Of a DNA stretch of 13,052 nucleotides, positions 1-6,220 are shown piece after piece. Position 1 is the first letter of the stretch; every line of letters begins with the position of its first letter. Where the stretch lies: positions 1 through 13,052 of the forward strand of contig JAZNOQ010000031.1 in NCBI GenBank assembly GCA_045589215.1, in the 5' to 3' direction. The notes under the pieces were generated by a model. That model did no database searches. It was not told the origin of the DNA and was given only the letters and a program-made list of their open reading frames with translations. This DNA comes from JAZNOQ01 sp045589215 (GTDB lineage: Bacteria; Bacillota; Clostridia; Oscillospirales; CAG-272). The position numbers were made by a program, and so were the translations under genes.

Positions 1-42
1 CAATATGTCAATAAAAATAGTAACCAAAAAAGAAAAAACCAG

Positions 43-71
43 TAGTCAAAAAAGGAAATTCGTGATATACT
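43..71 (+). promoter_or_regulatory. Probable sigma-A promoter of the rubrerythrin gene
   Basis: A TATACT -10 element at 66-71 is preceded by TG one base upstream (63-64), an extended -10. A TAGTCA element at 43-48 (four of six matches to TTGACA) lies 17 bases upstream. Transcription would start near base 78 and give a leader of about 100 bases. The region is AT-rich, so a chance match is possible. Confidence 0.5.
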
Positions 72-90
72 TTTTAGCATAATTGCAGGA

Positions 91-129
91 AAGTTTGTCA
101 AAACTTACTTCAGTTAGCGGCATATGCCG
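91..129 (+). promoter_or_regulatory. Two inverted repeats in the rubrerythrin leader
   Basis: AAGTTT (91-96) and AAACTT (101-106) form a 6-bp stem with a 4-base loop. Twelve bases further on, CGGCATATGCCG (118-129) is a perfect 12-bp palindrome. Both lie between the proposed promoter and the ribosome site, so they could act as leader RNA structure or as a protein-binding site. No known riboswitch was recognised. Confidence 0.4.
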
Positions 130-144
130 AAGCAACCCAAAACC

Positions 145-159
145 TATAAATTTATTATA
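145..159 (+). promoter_or_regulatory. PerR-like inverted repeat ahead of rubrerythrin
   Basis: TATAA (145-149) and TTATA (155-159) form an inverted repeat with a 5-base spacer, just upstream of the ribosome site. The half-sites match those of the PerR box, but the classical PerR box has a 3-base spacer. Rubrerythrin genes are known PerR targets in clostridia. The AT-rich context makes this a weak call. Confidence 0.2.
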
Positions 160-177
160 AAAAGGAGAGTATCAGTT

Positions 178-720
178 ATGAGCAATCTTAAGGGCACCAA
201 GACCGAAGCTAACCTTCTTACCGCATTTGCAGGCGAAAGCCAGGCAAGAAACAAGTACACTTATTATGCTTCCCAGGCTAAGAAGGAAGGATACGTTCAG
301 ATAGCTGCTATCTTCGAAGAGACCGCTGCTAACGAGAAAGAGCACGCTAAGATCTGGTTCAAGCTGCTGCACGACGGCGGTATCCCCACCACTTCCGCTA
401 ACCTGCTCGACGCTGCAGAGGGCGAGAACTACGAGTGGACCGATATGTATTTCAATATGGCTAAGGACGCAAAGGAAGAGGGCTTCAACGACATCGCTTA
501 CCTGTTCGAAGCAGTAGGCAAGATCGAGAAGGAGCATGAGGAGCGTTATCGCAAGCTTCTTGCTAATCTCGAGGGCAACGCTGTATTCATCAAGGGCGAA
601 AAGGTTATGTGGCAGTGCGCTAACTGCGGCCATATCCACTTTGCTGAGAAGGCTCCCGAACTCTGCCCTGTTTGCAAGCATCCTCAGGCATTCTTTGAAA
701 TCAAAAAGAAGAATTATTGA
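178..720 (+). CDS. rbr: Rubrerythrin
   Basis: This 180-residue protein is a cytoplasmic non-haem iron peroxidase that reduces hydrogen peroxide to water with electrons from rubredoxin or NADH-dependent partners, protecting anaerobes from oxidative stress. The N-terminal ferritin-like four-helix domain carries the full di-iron ligand set: E20 in AGESQARNKY, E53 and H56 in ANEKEHAK, E83 and E86 in GENYEW, and E117 and H120 in IEKEHEER. The C-terminal rubredoxin-like knuckle has C147/C150 and C163/C166, for a FeS4 site. Length and domain order match classical rubrerythrin. The start at 178 is chosen because AAAAGGAG (160-167) sits at a normal distance and the protein then begins MSNLKGTKTE, as the family does. 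An in-frame ATG at 124 would add 18 unrelated residues. The gene is monocistronic, ending at a terminator. GCT is frequent for alanine, unlike the sugar genes, which may reflect high expression. Confidence 0.97.
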   Translation: MSNLKGTKTEANLLTAFAGESQARNKYTYYASQAKKEGYVQIAAIFEETAANEKEHAKIWFKLLHDGGIPTTSANLLDAAEGENYEWTDMYFNMAKDAKEEGFNDIAYLFEAVGKIEKEHEERYRKLLANLEGNAVFIKGEKVMWQCANCGHIHFAEKAPELCPVCKHPQAFFEIKKKNY

Positions 721-727
721 TTTGAAA

Positions 728-759
728 AAGGGCTGTCTCACGACCGTGAGGCAGCCCTT
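728..759. terminator. Bidirectional rho-independent terminator between convergent genes
   Basis: A 14-bp stem (728-741 with 746-759, one G-U pair) closes a GACC loop. On the minus strand the stem is followed by CTTTTT, a good U-tract for the DUF1846 gene ending at 781. On the plus strand the tail is GGGCTTTTGG, a weaker U-tract for rubrerythrin. One hairpin therefore probably serves both convergent genes. Confidence 0.85.
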
Positions 760-780
760 GGGCTTTTGGTTATCAAATGA

Positions 781-2280
781 TTAAATATTGAACAGCTTTT
801 TGCTTGCAAAGATCGGGTCGGACGTGATGTTCATTTTCATCTTCCGAAGCACGTTCGCGTCGCCCGCGTTCAGGATGTGCGTTGTATGAAGCTCACAGCC
901 ACGGAGGCGGGGAAGCTGTTCGACCGCACGTCTCGCGACGGGATCGGTGACGGCGCAGATATAGAGCGCGGAGAGGACGTCGTCGGTTTTCAGCACGCTG
1001 TATCCGCTGGTGCTTCCGCCGAGCAGGTCGTTCTTCAGTGAAAGAAGAGGCTCAAGAACGGTGGGGCTCATCAGAAGGGTGGATTTCGGAATGTCCGCCA
1101 TCACCTTGATGCTGTTGAGAAGCGCACCGCTGGCAGCACTCATCAGCTCGGTCGCCTTGCCCGTAATGATACGTCCGTCGGGCATTTCGATCGCCGCTGC
1201 GGGAACCCCTCCGCAGGCGGCACTCTTTCTTCTTGCGGGGAGGACAACGGGACGCTCCTCCTCCTTGATGCCGAGCTGTTCCATAATGTCACGGATCTTT
1301 TCGACCGTTTCGATCGGCTCCTTGCCCTGCTTATGGTCGCAGGCGGCGCGGAAATACCGACGGATGATCTCCTGACAGCTTGCCTCGCGACAGGCGTCAT
1401 CGTCGAAGATCGCGTAGCCTACCATATTAACGCCCATATCGGTCGGACTGCAGTAGAAGGTCGCGTCACCCGTGATGCGCGAAAGGATGCGCTGTACGAT
1501 GGGGAATGCCTTGACGTCACGGTTGTAGTTGACCGTAGACACGCCGTAATGCTCGAGGTGGAAGGGGTCGATCATATTGACGTCCTGCAGATCGGCAGTT
1601 GCCGCCTCGTATGCGAGATTGACGGGGTGCTTCAGAGGGAGGTTCCAGATCGGGAAGGTCTCGTACTTGCCGTAGCCCGCCTTCCTTCCGCGCTCATGCT
1701 CGTGATAGACCTGTGAGAGGCAGGTTGCGAGCTTGCCGCTTCCGGGACCGGGGGCGGTGACAACGACGAGAGGCTTTGTCGTTTCGATATACGGGTTTGA
1801 TCCGAAGCCCTCTTCGCTTGCGATGAAGTCGAGATCGTGCGGATAACCCTTGATGTCTTTGTGGATATAGCAACGGATGTCGCGTGCCTCGAGCTTTTTA
1901 CGGAGCTGGTCTGCCGCCGCCTGACCGTTATAGCGCGTGATGACGACGCTGTTGACCTCGATGCTCATACCCTTGACGAGGTCGATCTGACGGAGAAGAT
2001 CCTGGTCGTAGCTGATACCGAGATCGGCACGGATCTTACTTTTTTCGATATTTTCCGCACTGATGCAGAAAATGATCTCCACCTGTTCGTGCATCGATTG
2101 CAGCATACGGATCTTTGCGTCGGGAAGAAATCCCGGAAGAACGCGTGCGGCGTGAAAATCGTCGAACAGCTTACCACCAAATTCAAGATAGAGCTTGCCG
2201 TCGAAGCGATCGATACGCTCGAGAATATTCTTCCATTGTCTTTCCGTATACAGCGCGTTGTCAAAACCCTTGCGAACCAT
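781..2280 (-). CDS. DUF1846 (UPF0371) family protein
   Basis: This 499-residue cytoplasmic protein belongs to the DUF1846/UPF0371 family, which is widespread in Firmicutes and Actinobacteria and has solved structures but, as far as I know, no firmly established reaction. Family signatures visible are the N-terminal segment with EFGGKLFDDFHAARVLPGF (about residues 33-51), a glycine-rich phosphate-loop-like stretch APGPGSGK (176-183), NYNRDVKAFP (251-260) and YCSPTDMGVNM (277-287). The loop lacks the Ser/Thr after Lys expected of a true Walker A motif, so ATP binding is not assured. Length is normal for the family and no break is seen. The start is supported by GGGAGG about 8 bases upstream. 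The gene lies downstream of the AraC-type regulator on the same strand across a 136-base gap that holds a promoter. A link to the sugar pathway is not shown. Confidence 0.93.
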   Translation of the reverse strand: MVRKGFDNALYTERQWKNILERIDRFDGKLYLEFGGKLFDDFHAARVLPGFLPDAKIRMLQSMHEQVEIIFCISAENIEKSKIRADLGISYDQDLLRQIDLVKGMSIEVNSVVITRYNGQAAADQLRKKLEARDIRCYIHKDIKGYPHDLDFIASEEGFGSNPYIETTKPLVVVTAPGPGSGKLATCLSQVYHEHERGRKAGYGKYETFPIWNLPLKHPVNLAYEAATADLQDVNMIDPFHLEHYGVSTVNYNRDVKAFPIVQRILSRITGDATFYCSPTDMGVNMVGYAIFDDDACREASCQEIIRRYFRAACDHKQGKEPIETVEKIRDIMEQLGIKEEERPVVLPARRKSAACGGVPAAAIEMPDGRIITGKATELMSAASGALLNSIKVMADIPKSTLLMSPTVLEPLLSLKNDLLGGSTSGYSVLKTDDVLSALYICAVTDPVARRAVEQLPRLRGCELHTTHILNAGDANVLRKMKMNITSDPIFASKKLFNI

Positions 2281-2310
2281 AAGTGAATCCTCCCAAAAAA
2301 CATCGTTATC

Positions 2311-2339
2311 ATTCTACCACAAGTTTGGGTAAATTTCAA
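2311..2339 (-). promoter_or_regulatory. Promoter of the DUF1846 gene
   Basis: Read on the minus strand, TTGAAA (plus 2334-2339) and TAGAAT (plus 2311-2316) are separated by exactly 17 bases, and TG sits one base before the -10 (extended -10). The leader would be about 25-30 bases. This suggests that the gene is transcribed independently of the regulator upstream. Confidence 0.75.
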
Positions 2340-2416
2340 CCGTCTTTTTCGGTTTTTTGAAATTATTTTTTACCCCTCGTCTATCCTTTCGGAGCAGATG
2401 CGGAAATCCGCTTCGG

Positions 2417-3211
2417 TTACCGCGAACGCTTTTTCTGGTCCTCCTGCGGCGAATGTCCGATGATCCTTTTGTATTGTCTGTAAAAGGTCGAATAGCTTTC
2501 AAATCGGCAGAGCTTTGCGACCTCGGTAGGGGATTTCCCGGCGCGGATCTGCTCCTCTGCGTAAAGGATGCGCTTTTTGCCGACATACTGCATCAGGCTG
2601 ATGCCAAGGCTTTTTTTGAAGGTGTGGACAATCCACGAGGTGCTCATATAAAATTTTGCTGATAGGATCTCTGCGGAGAGCGGCTCATCGGGATGCTCGT
2701 CGATATAATGGAGGACCCTCTCAAGTGTGAGGTTTTCGCGGATCGGCTCGACGGATTCCTCGGTCGGAAGTGATTTCAGAAAGAGAAGCACCGACGAAAG
2801 TGCGGTCCCGAGGTATTCCTGCGTTTCTGCGCTTGAAAACTCGATCTCGGCGTGTGCCCACGCTTCGAAAAAGAGATCAATGAGAGAGCCCTTGGGAATG
2901 CGGTAGATCTCCTTTGAAGATTCAACGAACGAGCGAAGGGAGGCGGGAACGTGCTCCTCGGAGAAGGACAGCACGAATCTTTCATAGGTCGCATCCGATA
3001 GGGGCTTCAGACAGTGAAAGGTACGCGGATGAATGAATAGCAGGTCACGCGGCTTCAAGCGATAGACCGAGCCCTCGATGATATATTCGGCGTCTCCGCG
3101 CATGAAATAAAGGATCTCGTAGCCATTGTGCATATGGCGGTGAAAGCCGCTTTTGGACGGAATGTCGGCTGAGTGACGGAAGGAATATTGTTTGTTACCA
3201 AGCTTAAACAT
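2417..3211 (-). CDS. AraC-family transcriptional regulator with cupin sensor
   Basis: This 264-residue protein is a ligand-responsive DNA-binding regulator of the AraC/XylS type. The N-terminal half is a cupin-like sugar-binding domain: HRHMHNGYEILYF (24-36) has the conserved histidines of a cupin strand, followed by GDAEYIIEG and LKPRDLLFIHP (52-62). The C-terminal half has two helix-turn-helix units: the first at about 178-210 (LSAEILSAKFYMSTSWIVHTFKK region), the second at about 228-256 (PTEVAKLCRFESYSTFYRQY), ending in the family-typical GHSP. It is transcribed divergently from the sugar catabolic operon starting at 3368, so it is the natural candidate to activate that operon with a pathway sugar as effector. 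The start at 3211 has a modest GAGG site 6 bases upstream. A proposed promoter (TTGCAA, 17 bases, TACAAT) lies in the divergent region. The effector cannot be read from sequence. Confidence 0.93.
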   Translation of the reverse strand: MFKLGNKQYSFRHSADIPSKSGFHRHMHNGYEILYFMRGDAEYIIEGSVYRLKPRDLLFIHPRTFHCLKPLSDATYERFVLSFSEEHVPASLRSFVESSKEIYRIPKGSLIDLFFEAWAHAEIEFSSAETQEYLGTALSSVLLFLKSLPTEESVEPIRENLTLERVLHYIDEHPDEPLSAEILSAKFYMSTSWIVHTFKKSLGISLMQYVGKKRILYAEEQIRAGKSPTEVAKLCRFESYSTFYRQYKRIIGHSPQEDQKKRSR

Positions 3212-3249
3212 AGCATACCTCGCGGTGTGTTCGATCTCTTATATATCAT

Positions 3250-3278
3250 ATTGTATCATAAAAATGCCAAAATTGCAA
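3250..3278 (-). promoter_or_regulatory. Probable promoter of the AraC-type regulator gene
   Basis: On the minus strand TTGCAA (plus 3273-3278) and TACAAT (plus 3250-3255) are separated by 17 bases. The -10 is good and the -35 matches four of six. The -35 coincides with the TTGCAAT core of the proposed operator, which would suit autoregulation. Confidence 0.5.
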
Positions 3279-3317
3279 TGCGAAATGCTGTTTTTGCTAT
3301 TTATTTTCGCTTTTGGC
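3266..3317 (+). promoter_or_regulatory. Candidate AraC-regulator operator region in the divergent gap
   Basis: GCCAAAA (3266-3272) is repeated inverted as TTTTGGC (3311-3317). Each is accompanied by a second inverted element, GCGAAA (3280-3285) and TTTTCGC (3304-3310). The core CCAAAATTGCAATGCG (3267-3282) resembles a sequence upstream of the internal promoter near 9161-9180. It lies upstream of the plus-strand -10 and overlaps the proposed regulator promoter. Binding by the neighbouring AraC-type protein is inferred. Confidence 0.45.
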
Positions 3318-3328
3318 AGAGTTATAAT
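3300..3328 (+). promoter_or_regulatory. Promoter of the uronate/sugar operon (activator-type)
   Basis: A perfect TATAAT -10 lies at 3323-3328. The hexamer 17 bases upstream (3300-3305, TTTATT) matches the -35 consensus at only three positions, as is common for promoters needing an AraC-type activator. A start near 3335 would leave a leader of about 33 bases that begins with an inverted repeat, CAGAAGA (3334-3340) and TTTTCTG (3344-3350, one G-T pair), of unknown role. Confidence 0.6.
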
Positions 3329-3367
3329 GTATACAGAAGAATATTTTCTGTTCATAGGAGGATAAAA

Positions 3368-4219
3368 ATGATCAGACTCAGTGCATTTTCGGACGAAGCG
3401 GGCAAGCCCCTTGATGCGCAGATCGCGGCGCTTCTTCGAAATAACATTCATCTCACCGAGCTTCGTTCGGTCGGGGAAAAAAACGTGAAGGATCTGACGC
3501 TTGACGAGGCGAGGGAGATCTCTGCGGAGCTGAAAAGGAACGGCATTGCACTTTCGGCACTCGGCTCACCGATGGGCAAGGTCGACATCGACGTCGACAT
3601 GGACGAGTATCTCGTGACCGTTCGCCATCTGTGTGAGCTTGCACGGATCTTCGGGACCGATCGCATCCGTATGTTCAGCTTCCGTAAATCTTACGAAAAA
3701 CGCGAGAAGGTGATCGAGAACCTTCGCCGTATGGTCGAGGTAGCACAGGAATACGGCGTGATACTCTGCCACGAGAACGAGAAGAAGATCTACGGAGACA
3801 CGGTCGAGCGCATCCTCGATATCAAGGAGAATGTTCCGGGGCTCGCATTCGTTTACGATCCCGCAAACTTCCTGCAGTGCGACGAGCTGCCCGATAAAAC
3901 GCTCCCCGCGCTCCACGGGATCAGCACGTATTTCCACATCAAGGACGTTGTGCATGCGACAGGAGAGCTTGTCCCCGCGGGACACGGCGACGGACAGATC
4001 GACCGTCTTGTACAGATGATCGAGGGCGACACGATCCTGACCCTTGAGCCGCACCTCAAGCTCTTCGGAAGCTACAAGGATATCGATGGGGAGGAAATGA
4101 AGCACCGTATGCGCTTTGATACGAACGACGAGGCATTTGACGCGGCGGTTGCGGCTCTGAAGAAGGTGCTGATTGAAAACGGATACAGGGAAGAAAACGG
4201 AGACTTTGTAAAGGCATGA
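3368..4219 (+). CDS. Sugar isomerase/epimerase-like TIM-barrel protein (first)
   Basis: This 283-residue protein belongs to the xylose-isomerase-like TIM-barrel (AP endonuclease 2) superfamily, metal-dependent enzymes that isomerise, epimerise or eliminate keto or aldose sugars. A likely metal-ligand set is visible: E136 in CHENE, D164 in VYDPANF, H190 in FHIKD and E227 in LEPHL, with the PAGHGDGQID loop (203-212) in place of the usual G-E-G loop. There is no signal peptide, so it acts in the cytoplasm. The start at 3368 is set by AGGAGG at 3356-3361. An upstream in-frame ATG at 3173 would run across the divergent promoter and the regulator gene. It is the first gene of the operon and overlaps the next by the four bases ATGA, so the two are probably translationally coupled. 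The exact substrate is not recognisable; 3-keto sugar epimerase, lyase or inosose-type isomerase are all possible. Confidence 0.85.
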   Translation: MIRLSAFSDEAGKPLDAQIAALLRNNIHLTELRSVGEKNVKDLTLDEAREISAELKRNGIALSALGSPMGKVDIDVDMDEYLVTVRHLCELARIFGTDRIRMFSFRKSYEKREKVIENLRRMVEVAQEYGVILCHENEKKIYGDTVERILDIKENVPGLAFVYDPANFLQCDELPDKTLPALHGISTYFHIKDVVHATGELVPAGHGDGQIDRLVQMIEGDTILTLEPHLKLFGSYKDIDGEEMKHRMRFDTNDEAFDAAVAALKKVLIENGYREENGDFVKA

Positions 4220-4995
4220 AAGCAGGACTGAATTTATTCTCGATCAAAAATCTCCTCAAGACCGAGGAGTCCTTCCTTGAGACCGTAAAGGTGCTGAAGG
4301 AAATGGGATACTCCTATCTTCAGTATTCGGGAATGCCCTTTGATGCAGAAATGGTGAAGCGGGTGTCGGAGGCGACGGGGATGCCATTTGTGCTGACACA
4401 CGTGCCGATGGACCGCATCCTGAATGACACAGACGCACTCGCACGGGAGCATCTCTCCTTTGGGTGCAAAAACATTGGACTCGGCGCGATGCCGTATGCT
4501 TCCCTTATAGATCGGGATACGTGCTATGAGACGGTCGCGGCACTCGATCGGGCAGGGGAACGGATGGAAGCGTTTGGATGCAAATTTTTCTACCATCACC
4601 ACCATATGGAGTTTTACCGCCACGACGGCGAAACCATTTTTGATTACATCTTGAAAAATGCGCCGCACATCAATTTTACGCTTGATACCTATTGGCTTCA
4701 GTACGGCGGTGTGGATCTTTGTGACACGATCGACCGCCTTAACGGCCGCATCGCGTGCGTCCATCTGAAGGATTATATGATCGTTCCGAAAAAGGTAAAG
4801 GAAGGGGAGAAACCCGGCTTTGAGCCCCGCTTTGCTCCCGTCGGTGACGGCACGATCAATATGAAGGCGGCAGTCGAACACGCGAGGGCGGCGGGAGCCG
4901 AGTACTTCCTCGTCGAGCAGGACAACGCGTCAAAGCTCCCCGATACCCTGGGGCAGGTCGAGCGCAGCATCCGTTACATTGCGGAAAAGCTTTAA
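4216..4995 (+). CDS. Sugar isomerase/epimerase-like TIM-barrel protein (second)
   Basis: This 259-residue protein is a second, clearly divergent member of the xylose-isomerase-like TIM-barrel superfamily. Signature positions are YHHHHMEF (126-133, with E132 in the usual metal-ligand place), LDTYW (156-160, D157), HLKD (183-186, H183), the loop PVGDGTIN (208-215) and VEQD (233-236, E234), together forming the expected E-D-H-E metal site. The LDTYWLQYGGVD segment is typical of the branch that includes sugar epimerases acting with Gfo/Idh/MocA dehydrogenases, such as E. coli YcjR, which epimerises 3-dehydro glycosides. Its start overlaps the stop of the first TIM-barrel gene (ATGA at 4216-4219), and GGAGA lies about 12 bases upstream inside that gene. 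The next gene, a dehydrogenase, follows after 24 bases. Substrate is unknown. A lyase of the C-glycoside or 3-keto-glycoside type is an alternative to an epimerase. Confidence 0.85.
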   Translation: MKAGLNLFSIKNLLKTEESFLETVKVLKEMGYSYLQYSGMPFDAEMVKRVSEATGMPFVLTHVPMDRILNDTDALAREHLSFGCKNIGLGAMPYASLIDRDTCYETVAALDRAGERMEAFGCKFFYHHHHMEFYRHDGETIFDYILKNAPHINFTLDTYWLQYGGVDLCDTIDRLNGRIACVHLKDYMIVPKKVKEGEKPGFEPRFAPVGDGTINMKAAVEHARAAGAEYFLVEQDNASKLPDTLGQVERSIRYIAEKL

Positions 4996-5019
4996 AATAA
5001 ATTACGGAGGATGATAAAA

Positions 5020-6198
5020 ATGGAACAGGTCAGATACGGAATCATTGGTCTCGGAAATCAGGGAACCAATTATGCGATCAAGATCTTCGACGGCGGAAAG
5101 ACGAAGGATGCGGTTCTTACCGCGATGTGTGACATCAATGAAAAGAAGATCGAAGTCATGAAGGAAAAGACGAAAAATACGGACGTCACGTATTTTACGG
5201 ATTACAAGGAAATGCTTGACAGCGGTCTTTGCGATGCGGTGCTGGTCGAGGTGCCGCATTACAGCCACCCCGAGATGGTAGAGGAATGCCTGAAGCGTAA
5301 CATCCACGTCATCTGCGAGAAGCCTGCAGGTGTTTATACGAAGCAGGTCCGTGAAATGAACGAGGCGGCTGCAAAGAGTGACGCGTATTTCGCAATGATG
5401 TTCAACCAACGCACAAATTGCCTTTACCGCAAGATGAAAGAGATCATCGCAGAGGGCGGCATCGGTGAGCTTCAGCGCGTTACGTGGATCATCACCAATT
5501 GGTTCAGGACCCAGCATTATTACGACAGCGGAAGCTGGCGTGCGACCTGGGAGGGCGAGGGCGGCGGCGTTCTCATCAATCAGTGCCCCCATCAGATCGA
5601 CCTTGTACAGTGGGTCGTCGGGGAAATGCCCGTATCGGTCAATGGCTTCTGTCAGTACGGAAAATGGCACGATATTGAGGTCGAGGATGACGTAACGGCA
5701 TATTTCCGCTATAAGAACGGCGCGACCGGTGTGTTCATCACCACAACGGGAGAGGCACCCGGTACGAACCGCTTTGAGGTTTCGGGAACGAAGGGAAAGC
5801 TCCTTTGCGAAGATGGCAAGCTCACTTGGGTGAAGAACGAGATCGACTCCATGGAATGGTCGAATACGACCTTGGAGGGCTTCAAGAAGCCCGCGACGGA
5901 AAAGATCGAGGTCGAGACCGACGGGGAAAACCCACAGCACGCCGGCATCATCAATAATTTTACCGCGGCGATCCTCGGCAAGGAGCCTCTGTTCGTCGAC
6001 GGAAGAGAGGGAATCGCGGGCGTAGAGCTGATGAATGCGATCGAGCTTTCGGGTTGGAACAACGGTGAGACGATCTCGATCCCTGTTGACGAGGAGCGTT
6101 ATCTCCGTGAGCTGAATGCACACCGCGCGGTCTCTCGTCTTAAGACCGTTGACGACAGTGCGGTTGCTGACACAGCGGGAACATTCGGTGAAAAGTGA
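5020..6198 (+). CDS. Gfo/Idh/MocA-family NAD(P)-dependent oxidoreductase (first)
   Basis: This 392-residue cytoplasmic dehydrogenase would oxidise or reduce a sugar, glycoside or cyclitol hydroxyl. The N-terminal Rossmann fold has GIIGLGNQG (7-15) and the hallmark EKP (100-102) in HVICEKPAGV. The C-terminal domain carries the active-site segment GGGVLINQCPHQID (181-194), with H191 and D194 as probable catalytic residues. Of two candidate starts, ATG 5011 directly touches GGAGG (5006-5010) and is too close. ATG 5020 has 9-base spacing and gives the usual protein start MEQVRYGIIG. It lies 24 bases after the second TIM-barrel gene and 22 bases before a second dehydrogenase of the same family. 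The order suggests a shared keto-sugar pathway feeding mannonate dehydratase. The last 20 or so residues look non-conserved. Substrate and cofactor preference (NAD or NADP) are not certain. Confidence 0.9.
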   Translation: MEQVRYGIIGLGNQGTNYAIKIFDGGKTKDAVLTAMCDINEKKIEVMKEKTKNTDVTYFTDYKEMLDSGLCDAVLVEVPHYSHPEMVEECLKRNIHVICEKPAGVYTKQVREMNEAAAKSDAYFAMMFNQRTNCLYRKMKEIIAEGGIGELQRVTWIITNWFRTQHYYDSGSWRATWEGEGGGVLINQCPHQIDLVQWVVGEMPVSVNGFCQYGKWHDIEVEDDVTAYFRYKNGATGVFITTTGEAPGTNRFEVSGTKGKLLCEDGKLTWVKNEIDSMEWSNTTLEGFKKPATEKIEVETDGENPQHAGIINNFTAAILGKEPLFVDGREGIAGVELMNAIELSGWNNGETISIPVDEERYLRELNAHRAVSRLKTVDDSAVADTAGTFGEK

Positions 6199-6220
6199 GC
6201 CGAGCGGAGGCATATCAATC

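Noticed and set aside
124..177. Upstream ATG that would lengthen rubrerythrin by 18 residues
   Set aside because: It lies inside the palindrome, lacks a ribosome site, and the extension is not family-like; the start at 178 has AAAAGGAG before it.
176..190. DUF1846 APGPGSGK as a true P-loop NTPase motif (protein residues 176-183)
   Set aside because: The residue after Lys is Leu and the spacing does not satisfy the Walker A pattern; treated as a family motif only. Coordinates here are residue numbers of the protein encoded at 781-2280.
3173..3367. N-terminal extension of the first TIM-barrel protein
   Set aside because: It would run over the divergent regulator gene and both promoters; AGGAGG at 3356-3361 fixes the start at 3368.
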